Assembly (NCBI GenBank): GCA_947384055.1 | Contig: CANDFO010000023.1 | Location: 1-32,398, forward strand | Direction of reading: 5' to 3' | From: an uncultured Flavonifractor sp. | Lineage (GTDB): Bacteria > Bacillota > Clostridia > Oscillospirales > Oscillospiraceae | Length of the DNA: 32,398 bases | Shown: piece after piece, positions 12,977-20,805 of the stretch | Position numbering within the stretch: the stretch's first letter is position 1 | Layout of the letters: every line of letters starts with the position of its first letter | Notes under the pieces: generated by a model | What the model saw: only the letters and a program-made list of their open reading frames with translations | Told to the model about the DNA's origin: nothing | Database searches by the model: none | Position numbers and translations under genes: made by a program

Positions 12977-14950
12977 TCACACAGGCGTGTTTGAAACGAT
13001 TTCGGTGACGTCACCGCTGTTCATGCGCAGCCAGGTCAGGGTGGACGCCGCCGGCTGGAACATGGCCTGAACGCTGTCGGAATACTCGTCGGGGGTAAAG
13101 GCCAGAATAAGCTGCTTACCCTCGCTGACTTTTTTTAAAACCGTGGTAAAATTTGTCCTGTTTTTGCCGGAAACTCTGGCCAGCGGAGTGTCAATAAAGA
13201 GCAGGGAGCTGAATCCGGAGACCTCATGGAGAGCCAGGGTAAAGGCCAGCGCCAGCAGAGAGCGTTCCGCGGCGCTGCAGGAGCCAATACAGGGGTATCC
13301 GTCCCGGTGGATCAGGTCCAGGTGGTAGTTCTCATCCAGCACGATGTGGTCAAACACCCCCTGCTTCCAGACCAGGGCCTGGAAATAATCCATGGTCCGG
13401 AGCTCCATCTTGATCCGGACCTCCCGCATCATCTCCGCTTCAATTTCCGCCACCACCGCCGCCGCGCGCTCCAGAAATTCGATCCGGCTGTTGAGCTGTC
13501 GGCATTCCTCCGCCTGGGACAGCGCCCTGCGCAGGTCCGCCTCCAGGCGCCGCAGCTCGCCTTCCGCCTCGGCGCGCTGGTATTTATAGATAGCCAGCTT
13601 TTCCAGATTTGCCTTCCGCAGCTCCTGATGGGCCATCCGCTCTGTGTGCAGCCGGATGATGCTCTGCTTGTCGCTGAACCGGCGCAGCTCCGCGTCCGTG
13701 TCCTGCAGGGCCTGCCGGCACTGGTCCAGCTCGGTCCGGGCGCTCTTCAGGTCCCGCAGGACCGCCGCTTTCCGCACCATGGAGTTCCTGGCTGTCTCCA
13801 CAATCCGCTCCAGCTCGCTTTTAATCCGCATCAGAAGATTTGAGGTCTCGCTGGATACCTGCATCTGGTCGACGAGCGCCTGAATATGGCGCTTCGCCTC
13901 CTCGGTCAGGGCGCTGTGACAGACCACGCACTGGCTGGCGTGGCCGTCCAGCAGGTCCTGGAGCAGTTTCCTGTCAATATTGGGCGGGAGCAGGTGATTG
14001 CGCTCCTTCTCCTCTATCAGCTCCAGCACCGCCCTGGCGCTGGGGTAGAGGGACAGGGCGGTTTTCGTCTCCCGGACAAAGCAGTAGAACTCCCGCAGGC
14101 GCTCTGCCTCGGCCTGCTCCAGTCGGTCCTTTTTTACCTGGAGCTCCTCGAACTTCTCCTCCAGCCCGGGGACGTCCTCCTGCCCCTTCAAATACCCCGA
14201 ATTTTTCTGGATAACGGCCTCAGACGCGGCAATCTGCTCCAGAATGGTCTGGATATCGGAATCCAGGGTGCCGACCCGCCCGTTGACTTCGGCAATTTTT
14301 TCGTTGATCTCCTTGATATCCGGCGCCTTTTTGCCGGCTTCTCCCTTATATTCCGCAGAGACCTTGCCCAGCCGGTCCTTCACAAGGCTGACCACATCCA
14401 CCTGGGAAATTCCGTGGATCGTGTCCCGGATTCTGGCGCTGTCGCTGCTGGTGAAATAGCTGTCCAGCTGCTCGCCGTCGAAGTAAAAATACTGGCGGAT
14501 TTTTTGGGGCATGTACTGCTCCACGCAGGCCGACGCCTCCTCGCCGGGGAGAATGTTCTCACCGGTTCCGTCATTGACCAGCACGAGGAACTCGGACCTC
14601 TTTTCAAAACCGCTGGAGACCCGGACGCCCGCCTGCCGGGAGAACACAATGGAGGTTCCGTTGTCCTCGGCGTGCACCTTTACGGATATGGTGAACTCCT
14701 CCCGGCCTTCGGCCCGCGCCCTGTCCCTGGCGTTTAAATTGAACCTGGGGAGCCCCTTGTTTTTGTCCGTATCCCCCAGATGGGGCTCCTGCTCGTACAG
14801 GCACCAGGTCACGGCGTTTAAAATATTGGTCTTGCCCACGCCGTTTTCCGCGACGACGATATGCAGGTCACAGGGGGAGTTCCGGGGAAACTGCAGGTAC
14901 AGCCGCTCGAACTGCCGGAAATTTGAAATTTCCACCGCCGTTAAACGCAT
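12977..14950 (-). CDS. SMC/Rad50-like ATPase resembling DndD
   Basis: 657-residue ABC-type ATPase of the RecF/Rad50/SMC superfamily. The N-terminal half-domain has ISNFRQFERL and Walker A AENGVGKTN (34-42); FYFDGEQLDSYF (155-166) is like the segment seen in DndD. Long coiled coils (about 190-335 and 350-500) flank a Rad50-type zinc hook, Cys341 and Cys344 (CVVC). The C-terminal half has the signature SAAERSLLALAF and Walker B LLFIDTPLARVSG (Asp587), whose TPLARxS wording is typical of DndD. DndD proteins are ATPases of DNA phosphorothioation; other relatives are defence sensors (Lamassu, Septu). It should bind DNA as a dimer. ATG 14950 has GGAGG eight bases upstream and lies inside the end of the 57-residue gene. 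Confidence 0.92.
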   Translation of the reverse strand: MRLTAVEISNFRQFERLYLQFPRNSPCDLHIVVAENGVGKTNILNAVTWCLYEQEPHLGDTDKNKGLPRFNLNARDRARAEGREEFTISVKVHAEDNGTSIVFSRQAGVRVSSGFEKRSEFLVLVNDGTGENILPGEEASACVEQYMPQKIRQYFYFDGEQLDSYFTSSDSARIRDTIHGISQVDVVSLVKDRLGKVSAEYKGEAGKKAPDIKEINEKIAEVNGRVGTLDSDIQTILEQIAASEAVIQKNSGYLKGQEDVPGLEEKFEELQVKKDRLEQAEAERLREFYCFVRETKTALSLYPSARAVLELIEEKERNHLLPPNIDRKLLQDLLDGHASQCVVCHSALTEEAKRHIQALVDQMQVSSETSNLLMRIKSELERIVETARNSMVRKAAVLRDLKSARTELDQCRQALQDTDAELRRFSDKQSIIRLHTERMAHQELRKANLEKLAIYKYQRAEAEGELRRLEADLRRALSQAEECRQLNSRIEFLERAAAVVAEIEAEMMREVRIKMELRTMDYFQALVWKQGVFDHIVLDENYHLDLIHRDGYPCIGSCSAAERSLLALAFTLALHEVSGFSSLLFIDTPLARVSGKNRTNFTTVLKKVSEGKQLILAFTPDEYSDSVQAMFQPAASTLTWLRMNSGDVTEIVSNTPV

Positions 14951-15114
14951 GTGTCGTCCCTCCTGTGCCGCTCCAGAAGCTCCTTGTACTTGGGCTTAAA
15001 CCATCCGTTGGACTCGCTCTCATACTGGAACACCGCCAGCAGAAATTCCTGGAGCTCCCTGTCCCCAGCGGTTTTTTCCCGTATCTTTTTCAAAACCTGT
15101 TTGTTCAGCGCCAT
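14941..15114 (-). CDS. 57-residue protein between helicase and ATPase genes
   Basis: A small gene, MALNKQVLKKIREKTAGDRE and on to RHRRDDTCV, with a textbook ribosome site (AGGAGG, seven bases before the ATG at 15114). Its start lies inside the last codons of the helicase gene (10-base overlap) and its end runs 10 bases into the ATPase gene, so it is translationally coupled to both. Composition is charged, with one predicted helix-rich core (ELQEFLLAVFQYE) followed by NGWFKPKYKELLE; no membrane segment. Coupling on both sides argues that it is a real subunit. Family unknown. Confidence 0.8.
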   Translation of the reverse strand: MALNKQVLKKIREKTAGDRELQEFLLAVFQYESESNGWFKPKYKELLERHRRDDTCV

Positions 15115-17243
15115 TGCAGTCCCTCCTGTGACATGCGGTCGATGGTCCGGCGCACGTCGGAATTGTTGATTGCGTTTTCCGCCATCTCCTTCACCCGCAC
15201 CAGCTCCTTTCCAAACAATTTCTTCTCAAATTCCCGCAGCTGCGGGGGCAGGCGGCTGTCCTCCCCGGGGGCCACAATAAAATCGTAAATGCTGGCCCGC
15301 CGCTTGCCGGGCGCCTGCCGGATCACCCGGCCGATGCGCTGAATGTACTCCCGGGGATTGGTGCTGTTTGACAGCAGAATTGCCTTGTCCGCGCTGGGAA
15401 TATCGATGCCCTCGTCCAGGCAGCTGATCGCCACAAGCGCGTGGTAGGTGTTTTTCCTGAAATGTTCCAGAATGTACTCCCGCTGGCTGAGGCCGCCCAG
15501 CTTGGCCAGCTTTCGGGTTCCCTCCTGCTCTGTGAACCGGTGGGCGGGTATGCCCAGCTCTTTCAGCAGCAGCATTACCGGCGGAAGCTGCTCCGGGGAG
15601 ACGAACAGCAGGAGGTTTTCCGTGTCGGAGCCCAGGGAGGTCAGCAGTTTTTTCAGCTCGGGCAGCTTGCTCTCTGCGTTTTTGTGCAGGCTGGCGCGGT
15701 CCCGCACCAGCTTTTCATAGCGGAGCTGGTACCGCTCGTCGGTCTGGCTGAGCCGGGACAGCCCGGAGATGCGCCGGCTCAGTGCCATATACTCCTCCAG
15801 CTCCCCCTCCGAGAGCCGCACAAAAATGGGATTGTAGGAGTAGTTGACCAAAAACGGCTTTTTTGTCAGGGGGTTGAAGGTGGTCAGCGCGTCGGAAATG
15901 GTAAATTCAAAGGTCTTGCCGCCGAAATAGCGCCGCAGAACGGCGGTTCCCAGGTCGTCAAACCAGCGCTCCGGCGTGGCGGAAAGGCCGATGCGGTATT
16001 GGTAGCGCTCCAGCAGGGCTTTTTTGCGCTGGGCCGCGCCTAGGCCGTGGGCCTCATCCCCTACAAAACAGATGGGAATGCCGGGGGGACAGTCGGAGAT
16101 GAGCCGGATAAAGTCCTCACCCGCGCCGGTGGCGTGGGTGGTGTAGATGACGAGCTGGTGGATATAGCCCGTGGCCAGCTGGCGCAGGGCGGTGGAGAGC
16201 GTGCTGCGCCAGGCGCGATTGGTTCCGTCCGCGATGAGGGAGAGGTCAAATTCAAACCCCGCCGGCTCCACCTCATGGCGCTGCCACTGGCGGGCGAGGG
16301 TCCCCTCCGGACAGGCGATAATGACAATCAGCCGGTCATACCGCTTTACCAGGCGGTTGACGCAGGCCAGCGCTGTTCTGGTTTTTCCCGTTCCCGTGGC
16401 CATTTCAAAGAAAAGGGAGCCCCCGTTGGCGCTCCACTGCTCCACCGCCTCCTTCTGGTAAGGGAACAGGGACAGACTGCGGTCCACCGCGCCGCTTTTC
16501 CGGCGGCTTTTCCTGGTCCTGCAGTAGTGTCTGCTGAGAAAGCGCTCCCGTTCAAACTGCCTGCCGTAAGTAATCAGCTTCTCCCGTACCGCGGTGGGGA
16601 GGTCCGACACCCTGGTATAGGAGCGCCGCCCTTCCCAAAAGTCCGCGAAACGCCGCTGGTCAATGGCGACAAATTCCGCCTGCCCGGGCAGCCAGGTGCG
16701 GAACACCTTAAATTCCTCAATGTTGCCCAGCCAGCCCATGGCGGTCTCGTTGATGGAGCCGCTGAAGGAGAGCTGTTCCCCCCGGGAATCGGTGATGATC
16801 CCGATTTTCTGGTGAAAAATCTCGGGACCGGAGAGCTGCTGCCCGTCCTCGTCCAGCAGCTGCACCAGCTTGAGCTCCAGATATCCGTGCTCCAGCATCC
16901 ACCCCAGGGCCTCCAGGTGGTCGCGCTCAAATTCGCTGCTCACCGCCTCCAGGCTGTCCAGCAGCTTTTCCTCAAAAAAGCGGGCGGAGCCCTGTACGGA
17001 TTTTTGGAGAATCTCCCCATCCTCCCGGCTCAGCTCCGGACTGGCCAGCAGGCGCATGTGCCCGCCGTTGAGAATCAGCGCCGCGATGCCCTGGGAGGCA
17101 ATCGCCAGGCTTGTGGAAGAAAAAAATCCAGCTATGCGGTCATAGCTGACGGCGCACTCCAGCACAGGAATGTAAAATTCCTGCACCATGTCGTCAGCTC
17201 TGCTCTCATAGCTGAATTGCAGCGATAACTCTCTCAGTTCCAT
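15105..17243 (-). CDS. SF2 helicase with N-terminal phospholipase-D-like nuclease domain
   Basis: 712-residue protein in two modules. Residues about 15-205 form a PLD-like domain (FYIPVLECAVSYDRIAGFFS; HKD-type motif His144-x-Lys146-x5-Asp152 followed by SGSINET at 161-167), as in NgoFVII/HKD nucleases joined to helicases. Residues about 255-690 are a superfamily 2 DEAD/DEAH helicase: LFPYQKEAV Q-like motif, Walker A ATGTGKT (282-288), DEAH (396-399), SATPE (421-425), CLDEGIDIPSADKAIL and QRIGRVIRQAPGKRRA. Such fusions occur in DNA-damage and anti-phage loci and predict ATP-driven DNA translocation linked to cutting. ATG 17243 follows GGGAG by six bases; an upstream extension to 17354 overlaps the radical SAM gene and is rejected. 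Confidence 0.92.
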   Translation of the reverse strand: MELRELSLQFSYESRADDMVQEFYIPVLECAVSYDRIAGFFSSTSLAIASQGIAALILNGGHMRLLASPELSREDGEILQKSVQGSARFFEEKLLDSLEAVSSEFERDHLEALGWMLEHGYLELKLVQLLDEDGQQLSGPEIFHQKIGIITDSRGEQLSFSGSINETAMGWLGNIEEFKVFRTWLPGQAEFVAIDQRRFADFWEGRRSYTRVSDLPTAVREKLITYGRQFERERFLSRHYCRTRKSRRKSGAVDRSLSLFPYQKEAVEQWSANGGSLFFEMATGTGKTRTALACVNRLVKRYDRLIVIIACPEGTLARQWQRHEVEPAGFEFDLSLIADGTNRAWRSTLSTALRQLATGYIHQLVIYTTHATGAGEDFIRLISDCPPGIPICFVGDEAHGLGAAQRKKALLERYQYRIGLSATPERWFDDLGTAVLRRYFGGKTFEFTISDALTTFNPLTKKPFLVNYSYNPIFVRLSEGELEEYMALSRRISGLSRLSQTDERYQLRYEKLVRDRASLHKNAESKLPELKKLLTSLGSDTENLLLFVSPEQLPPVMLLLKELGIPAHRFTEQEGTRKLAKLGGLSQREYILEHFRKNTYHALVAISCLDEGIDIPSADKAILLSNSTNPREYIQRIGRVIRQAPGKRRASIYDFIVAPGEDSRLPPQLREFEKKLFGKELVRVKEMAENAINNSDVRRTIDRMSQEGLQWR

Positions 17244-17302
17244 ACCCTGCTCCCGCCGCCGGCCTCTGCTCCAGTTCCGGAATTCTCTCTCCGAGGGCCT
17301 GT

Positions 17303-19183
17303 TCAGCCGCCCCCGCACACACCGGGATGCGGGGCCGGCTCTTGTAAATTCCATTGTACCACATCTATGACATTTTTTCTACGCCGCTTGTGGGTAGTGG
17401 GAGACAAAATTTTCATATATTCGTCGATGGTCTCCAGGTGCTCCCCCTGAATATAATACTGCTGCACAATGGGAACCCGGAACCTCAGCTTGGCGGCCAG
17501 CAGCTCCCGCTGGGGGGCGGGCAGGCGGCAGAAGCAGCCGCCGAACTGCGACAGCTCCACCTTGTGGGAGGAGAGGGCCCGGTCAATCAGCACCAGGTCC
17601 ATTTGCGCGGCCAGCTTCGCGTGGTTTTCTCCGTACTTCTTCTTTGCCACCGGCGTGAGGACAAAGTCGGGCTCGTCCCGGGTGATGTAGATGCCCAGAT
17701 CCTCAAAGGTGGCGGCCTCCCCCAGCTCAAACAGCCGCATGGGGACGTCGCGGTAGGTCCGGGTCAGGGTGCCGTACTGGGGGATGTTCGCATGCGTCAC
17801 CGGCTCCAGGTCTGTACACTGCCGGAGCAGCTCCACCAGACGGGCCTCCGGGGTCTCCAGCAGAAGGGCGGCCAGCTTTCCCATCACATAGTCCCGGTTG
17901 ACCCTGCACTCCGCGTTCTGATAGCGCAGGCACTCAAGGTCGATCTGCTTGGTCAGGTAGGCTGTCAGCAGGGCGTCGCCGCCGCACTGTCCGTTGGAAA
18001 AGGCCTCCCAGCAGACGCCCTTCTGCCGGCAGGTTTTGCACAGGGGCTTGTTGGCGTAGCGCCTGCCGTAGCCGTACTGCTTTTGATAAATGCTCTCCTG
18101 GTCGAAGCGCAGGTCAAAGTACTTCGCGGCAATCTCCGGATTGCTGCGCTGGAAGTCCAGCATGGCCTGATATGCGGAGCAGTTGGTCTCCTGGTCCTTT
18201 TTATACCGCTGATTGGCCAGGCAGAACTCCCGAAAGGACATCTTTTTAAAGAAATTGGGCTGATTGCACCAGCGGGCCAGCTCAATGTACAGGGACCGGA
18301 GCGGACTGTCCTTATAGGCCTCATACCGCATAATGTAGGGGATGGAGCCCAACTTCATCAGGGTATGGATGCGCTGAAAGGCGTCGTCAATATCGGCGGC
18401 ATCCTGGGACTTGTACGCCACAAGCACGTACAGCTTGCAGACTTTGGAGGAATACCGCTTCCAGAGCTGGAGCTTGTCGATGATAACCGCTTTGTCCTCC
18501 AGATAGTCAAAGGCGAAGATGAAATCGCCCTGGTAGCGCGCGCTGACCAGGCGTCTGGCCTTTTGGTCGGTCATCAGGCGGAGGTCAATCCCCTGCCGGA
18601 ACTGAAAGGGCTTGCCGGCGGACTCAATGTCGTCCAGAACCTCTTCCCAGCCGGGATATCCCAGAAAATTGTCGTCCCAGAGGTAGAGAAAGGGCCTCTC
18701 CTCGTCCAGAAACTCCTTAACGGGGGAGTGGCGGAATACATGGTCATATTTTTTGTTGACACAGAAGCTGCACTTGCGGAAGCACCCCCGGGTGGTAAAG
18801 CCGATGGAGTAATCCAGATAGTCCTGAAAATAGCTCCTGCGCCGTCCGCCCGCAATCTGTGCCTCCACGTAGGGCCTATAGATATCATAATAGGGCTTGT
18901 AGTGCTCAATCTCGTCGGGAAGATTGTCGCCGCCGTTCTCAAAGAAGCCTGTGCCGCCGCAGGTGACAAAATCCAGCTGCAAAACCCATTCCGGCACGGA
19001 GGTGAAGGTAAATACTTTGGAGAGGAAGACCTTCTCGTACTGAAAAACGGACTTATAGCTGTCCCAAATCAGGGCCACCTGGTGCCCCTGGTCCCGGTAA
19101 AAGCCTGCCAGCTTCATAATGGCCAGGTTGGGATGCCTGGTGCCGTTGTCCATCAAATCTGCGTCGATCAATCCAATCCGCAT
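17303..19183 (-). CDS. Radical SAM protein with cobalamin-binding-like N-terminus and extra Cys cluster
   Basis: 626-residue protein. Residues 1-120 form a Rossmann-like segment resembling B12-binding domains (IGLIDADLMDNG, HPNLAIMKLAGFYRDQGHQV), but the DxHxxG cobalamin motif is absent. The radical SAM core follows: CxxxCxxC at Cys134, Cys138, Cys141 (RGCFRKCSFC) binds a 4Fe-4S cluster and SAM; YLWDDNFLGYP and FRQGIDLRLM are typical barrel motifs. Residues 382-400 hold four more cysteines (CKTCRQKGVC, then Cys400), a possible second Fe-S or zinc site. Chemistry and substrate are unknown. ATG 19183 follows AGAGGGCGG; the frame to 19264 would cross the promoter. It is the first gene of the operon, 59 bases before the helicase gene. 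Confidence 0.92.
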   Translation of the reverse strand: MRIGLIDADLMDNGTRHPNLAIMKLAGFYRDQGHQVALIWDSYKSVFQYEKVFLSKVFTFTSVPEWVLQLDFVTCGGTGFFENGGDNLPDEIEHYKPYYDIYRPYVEAQIAGGRRRSYFQDYLDYSIGFTTRGCFRKCSFCVNKKYDHVFRHSPVKEFLDEERPFLYLWDDNFLGYPGWEEVLDDIESAGKPFQFRQGIDLRLMTDQKARRLVSARYQGDFIFAFDYLEDKAVIIDKLQLWKRYSSKVCKLYVLVAYKSQDAADIDDAFQRIHTLMKLGSIPYIMRYEAYKDSPLRSLYIELARWCNQPNFFKKMSFREFCLANQRYKKDQETNCSAYQAMLDFQRSNPEIAAKYFDLRFDQESIYQKQYGYGRRYANKPLCKTCRQKGVCWEAFSNGQCGGDALLTAYLTKQIDLECLRYQNAECRVNRDYVMGKLAALLLETPEARLVELLRQCTDLEPVTHANIPQYGTLTRTYRDVPMRLFELGEAATFEDLGIYITRDEPDFVLTPVAKKKYGENHAKLAAQMDLVLIDRALSSHKVELSQFGGCFCRLPAPQRELLAAKLRFRVPIVQQYYIQGEHLETIDEYMKILSPTTHKRRRKNVIDVVQWNLQEPAPHPGVCGGG

Positions 19184-19225
19184 AAATCCGCCCTCTTTTC
19201 GCTGAATACCCCTCTGTTCAGCTCC

Positions 19226-19254
19226 ATTATACAGGCAATTCATTTGTTGCGCAA
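19226..19254 (-). promoter_or_regulatory. Promoter of the radical SAM/helicase/SMC operon
   Basis: On the minus strand TTGCGC (19254-19249) and a perfect TATAAT (19231-19226) are separated by 17 bases. The -35 box lies inside a palindrome (TTGCGCAA, 19247-19254), and a second related octamer lies ten bases away. Confidence 0.8.
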
Positions 19255-19264
19255 GGTTGTGCAA
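19247..19264 (-). promoter_or_regulatory. Tandem TTGCRCAA operator candidate
   Basis: Two octamers, TTGCGCAA (19247-19254, a perfect palindrome) and TTGCACAA on minus (19264-19257, one mismatch from palindromic), are centred ten bases apart, on the same face of the helix, over and just upstream of the -35 box. A repressor bound here would block the promoter. No regulator gene lies in the operon. Confidence 0.45.
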
Positions 19265-19370
19265 GTTTTATAAAAATATTTTGCTATGATCACGGTTTTT
19301 ATAGGAAAACACCGCCTTTTTTTGTACAACATCACGCTCGCGCACCGGCGGGGCAGGCGCCCCCTTCCGG

Positions 19371-20483
19371 TCAGGAGGGAGAGCCGAGGCGTTTGCGCAT
19401 ATCCCGTTTCAGGAGGGTATATATCACCGACGCGACAGGGACGCTGAACAGCACGCCGCCCAGCCCCAGCAGACCGCCGCCCACCGTGACGGCCGCCAGA
19501 ACCCAGATTCCCGGCAGTCCCAGGGAGGAGCCCACCACCCTGGGATAGATGACGTTGCCCTCCACCTGCTGGAGAATAACCAGAAAGACCAGAAACGTAA
19601 GGGCTTTCCAGGGGGAGACCATCACCAGCAGCAGGGCGGACAGGACAGCTCCGATATAGGCGCCCGCCACCGGCACCAGGGCGGAAAATCCCACTACCAC
19701 GCCGATAAGCGGCGCGTAATCCGCCTGAATGAAGAGCATCCCCAGGGCGCACAGCCCTCCCAGGATACAAGCCTCAATCAGCTGTCCATTGACGAAGCGG
19801 GTAAAGGTTCCGCCGGTGAGCCGCACCACCTCCAGCAGGGGCGCGGCGATGCGCTGGGGCACATAGGCCCGCAGCATCCGGCGGCACTGGCGCAGCAGGC
19901 GCTCTTTCCCGGAGAGCATATATACCGAGAATACCAGGGACAGCGCCCCTGTCACCACCATGGAGACCAGACCGCTGGTGAGCTCCAGCAGGTGGGGGCC
20001 CAGTCCCGACAGCACCGACAGAGCCTGGTCCAGGAGGTTTTTCAGCATATTATTGAGGCTGCTCAGGTCCAGCTCCTCCAGCTTCAGATATTCTGAAAGC
20101 TGATTAAGTCCCTGCTGGAGGTTGGCCATATAGCCGTTGAGACTGCCCAGAAAAATCTGGATGCTCTCCACCAGCTTGGGCACCACAAAAGAGAACACAC
20201 CCACGACCACCAGCACAAGGACCAGATAGGAGGTCGCTACCGCCAGCGGCCGGGCCAGGCCGCTGGCGCGGGGGACGCTCAGGCCCCGGGTGTACAGCCG
20301 GTAAAAGAAGTGGCAGGGGCGGTCCAGCACAAAGGCAATGGCAAACCCCAGCAGCAACGGCTGAAACAGGCCCAGCAGCCGCGCCGTGGCCCGTCCCAGG
20401 GAGTCCAGGCGCACCAGTGCCATAATCAGCAGGACCGTATAGGTGATGAGGAGCAGGACGCTTCGGAACAGCTTTTTATCCAT
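19371..20483 (-). CDS. AI-2E family transporter (permease)
   Basis: 370-residue integral membrane protein of the AI-2E/PerM family (TqsA, YtvI). Hydrophobic segments lie around 8-28, 32-52, 78-103, 165-190, 230-255, 258-285, 290-310 and 325-355. Typical wording includes LLGFAIAFVLDRPC, a central coiled and extracytoplasmic segment (GSLNGYMANLQQGLNQLSEY), NGQLIEACILGGLCALGM, PVAGAYIGAVLSA and EGNVIYPRVVGSSLGLPGIWV. Members export signals or sodium/ions; the substrate is not predictable, and the sporulation permease YtvI is a Bacillus relative. ATG 20483 follows GGGAGG by eight bases. A MITE (20551-20712) lies upstream, so its promoter may be within or beyond it. Confidence 0.92.
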   Translation of the reverse strand: MDKKLFRSVLLLITYTVLLIMALVRLDSLGRATARLLGLFQPLLLGFAIAFVLDRPCHFFYRLYTRGLSVPRASGLARPLAVATSYLVLVLVVVGVFSFVVPKLVESIQIFLGSLNGYMANLQQGLNQLSEYLKLEELDLSSLNNMLKNLLDQALSVLSGLGPHLLELTSGLVSMVVTGALSLVFSVYMLSGKERLLRQCRRMLRAYVPQRIAAPLLEVVRLTGGTFTRFVNGQLIEACILGGLCALGMLFIQADYAPLIGVVVGFSALVPVAGAYIGAVLSALLLVMVSPWKALTFLVFLVILQQVEGNVIYPRVVGSSLGLPGIWVLAAVTVGGGLLGLGGVLFSVPVASVIYTLLKRDMRKRLGSPS

Positions 20484-20550
20484 AAGAGCCTCCCATATCT
20501 TTATTCCTTAAAAACCCGCAAAAATACCGGCAGGCACGGGGCCTCTCCCA

Positions 20551-20712
20551 AGAGCCTGTTCAAAAGCTCCAGGCACACCGTCTGGACCGGTCTTATTTCG
20601 TCCGGCTGTGTCAAAAATGCTTGAAATACATCCAGTATTCCTGCGCTTTTTTCCCTTGCCAGGCAAAAAATCCCGGTTCATCCGGCACACCTGGAGATTC
20701 TAAACAGGCTCT
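20551..20712. mobile_element. 162-bp MITE, family C
   Basis: Left end AGAGCCTGTTCAAAAGCTCC and right end, read inward, AGAGCCTGTTTAGAATCTCC followed by AGG match over about 25 bases with four mismatches. There is no coding capacity. It lies between the AI-2E permease and the acyltransferase gene end. A fragment with the same end (CTGAACAGGCTCTGAG, about 9470-9485) occurs beside the second 210-bp element, suggesting further decayed copies. Confidence 0.8.
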
Positions 20713-20805
20713 AAGAAAAATTTGCTGAATCATGCCGGCCGCGTCGGACCTTCATAAAAGCGGCCGGAAAAATCGCCACCTGTGCCTTCGCAAAGGCCGG
20801 TACTC

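Noticed and set aside
12505..19183. Calling the operon a standard Dnd phosphorothioation system
   Set aside because: No cysteine desulfurase (DndA), DndB or PAPS-reductase-like DndC is present, and the DndE resemblance is weak.
17354..19273. 639-residue plus-strand frame antisense to the radical SAM gene
   Set aside because: A long shadow frame caused by GC-rich third positions; the minus strand has clear CxxxCxxC and family motifs.
19280..19325. Terminator-like stem on plus (CGGT...ACCG followed by CCTTTTTTT)
   Set aside because: No plus-strand gene ends here. On the minus strand, where the AI-2E gene ends, the T-run is on the wrong side, so its role is unclear.
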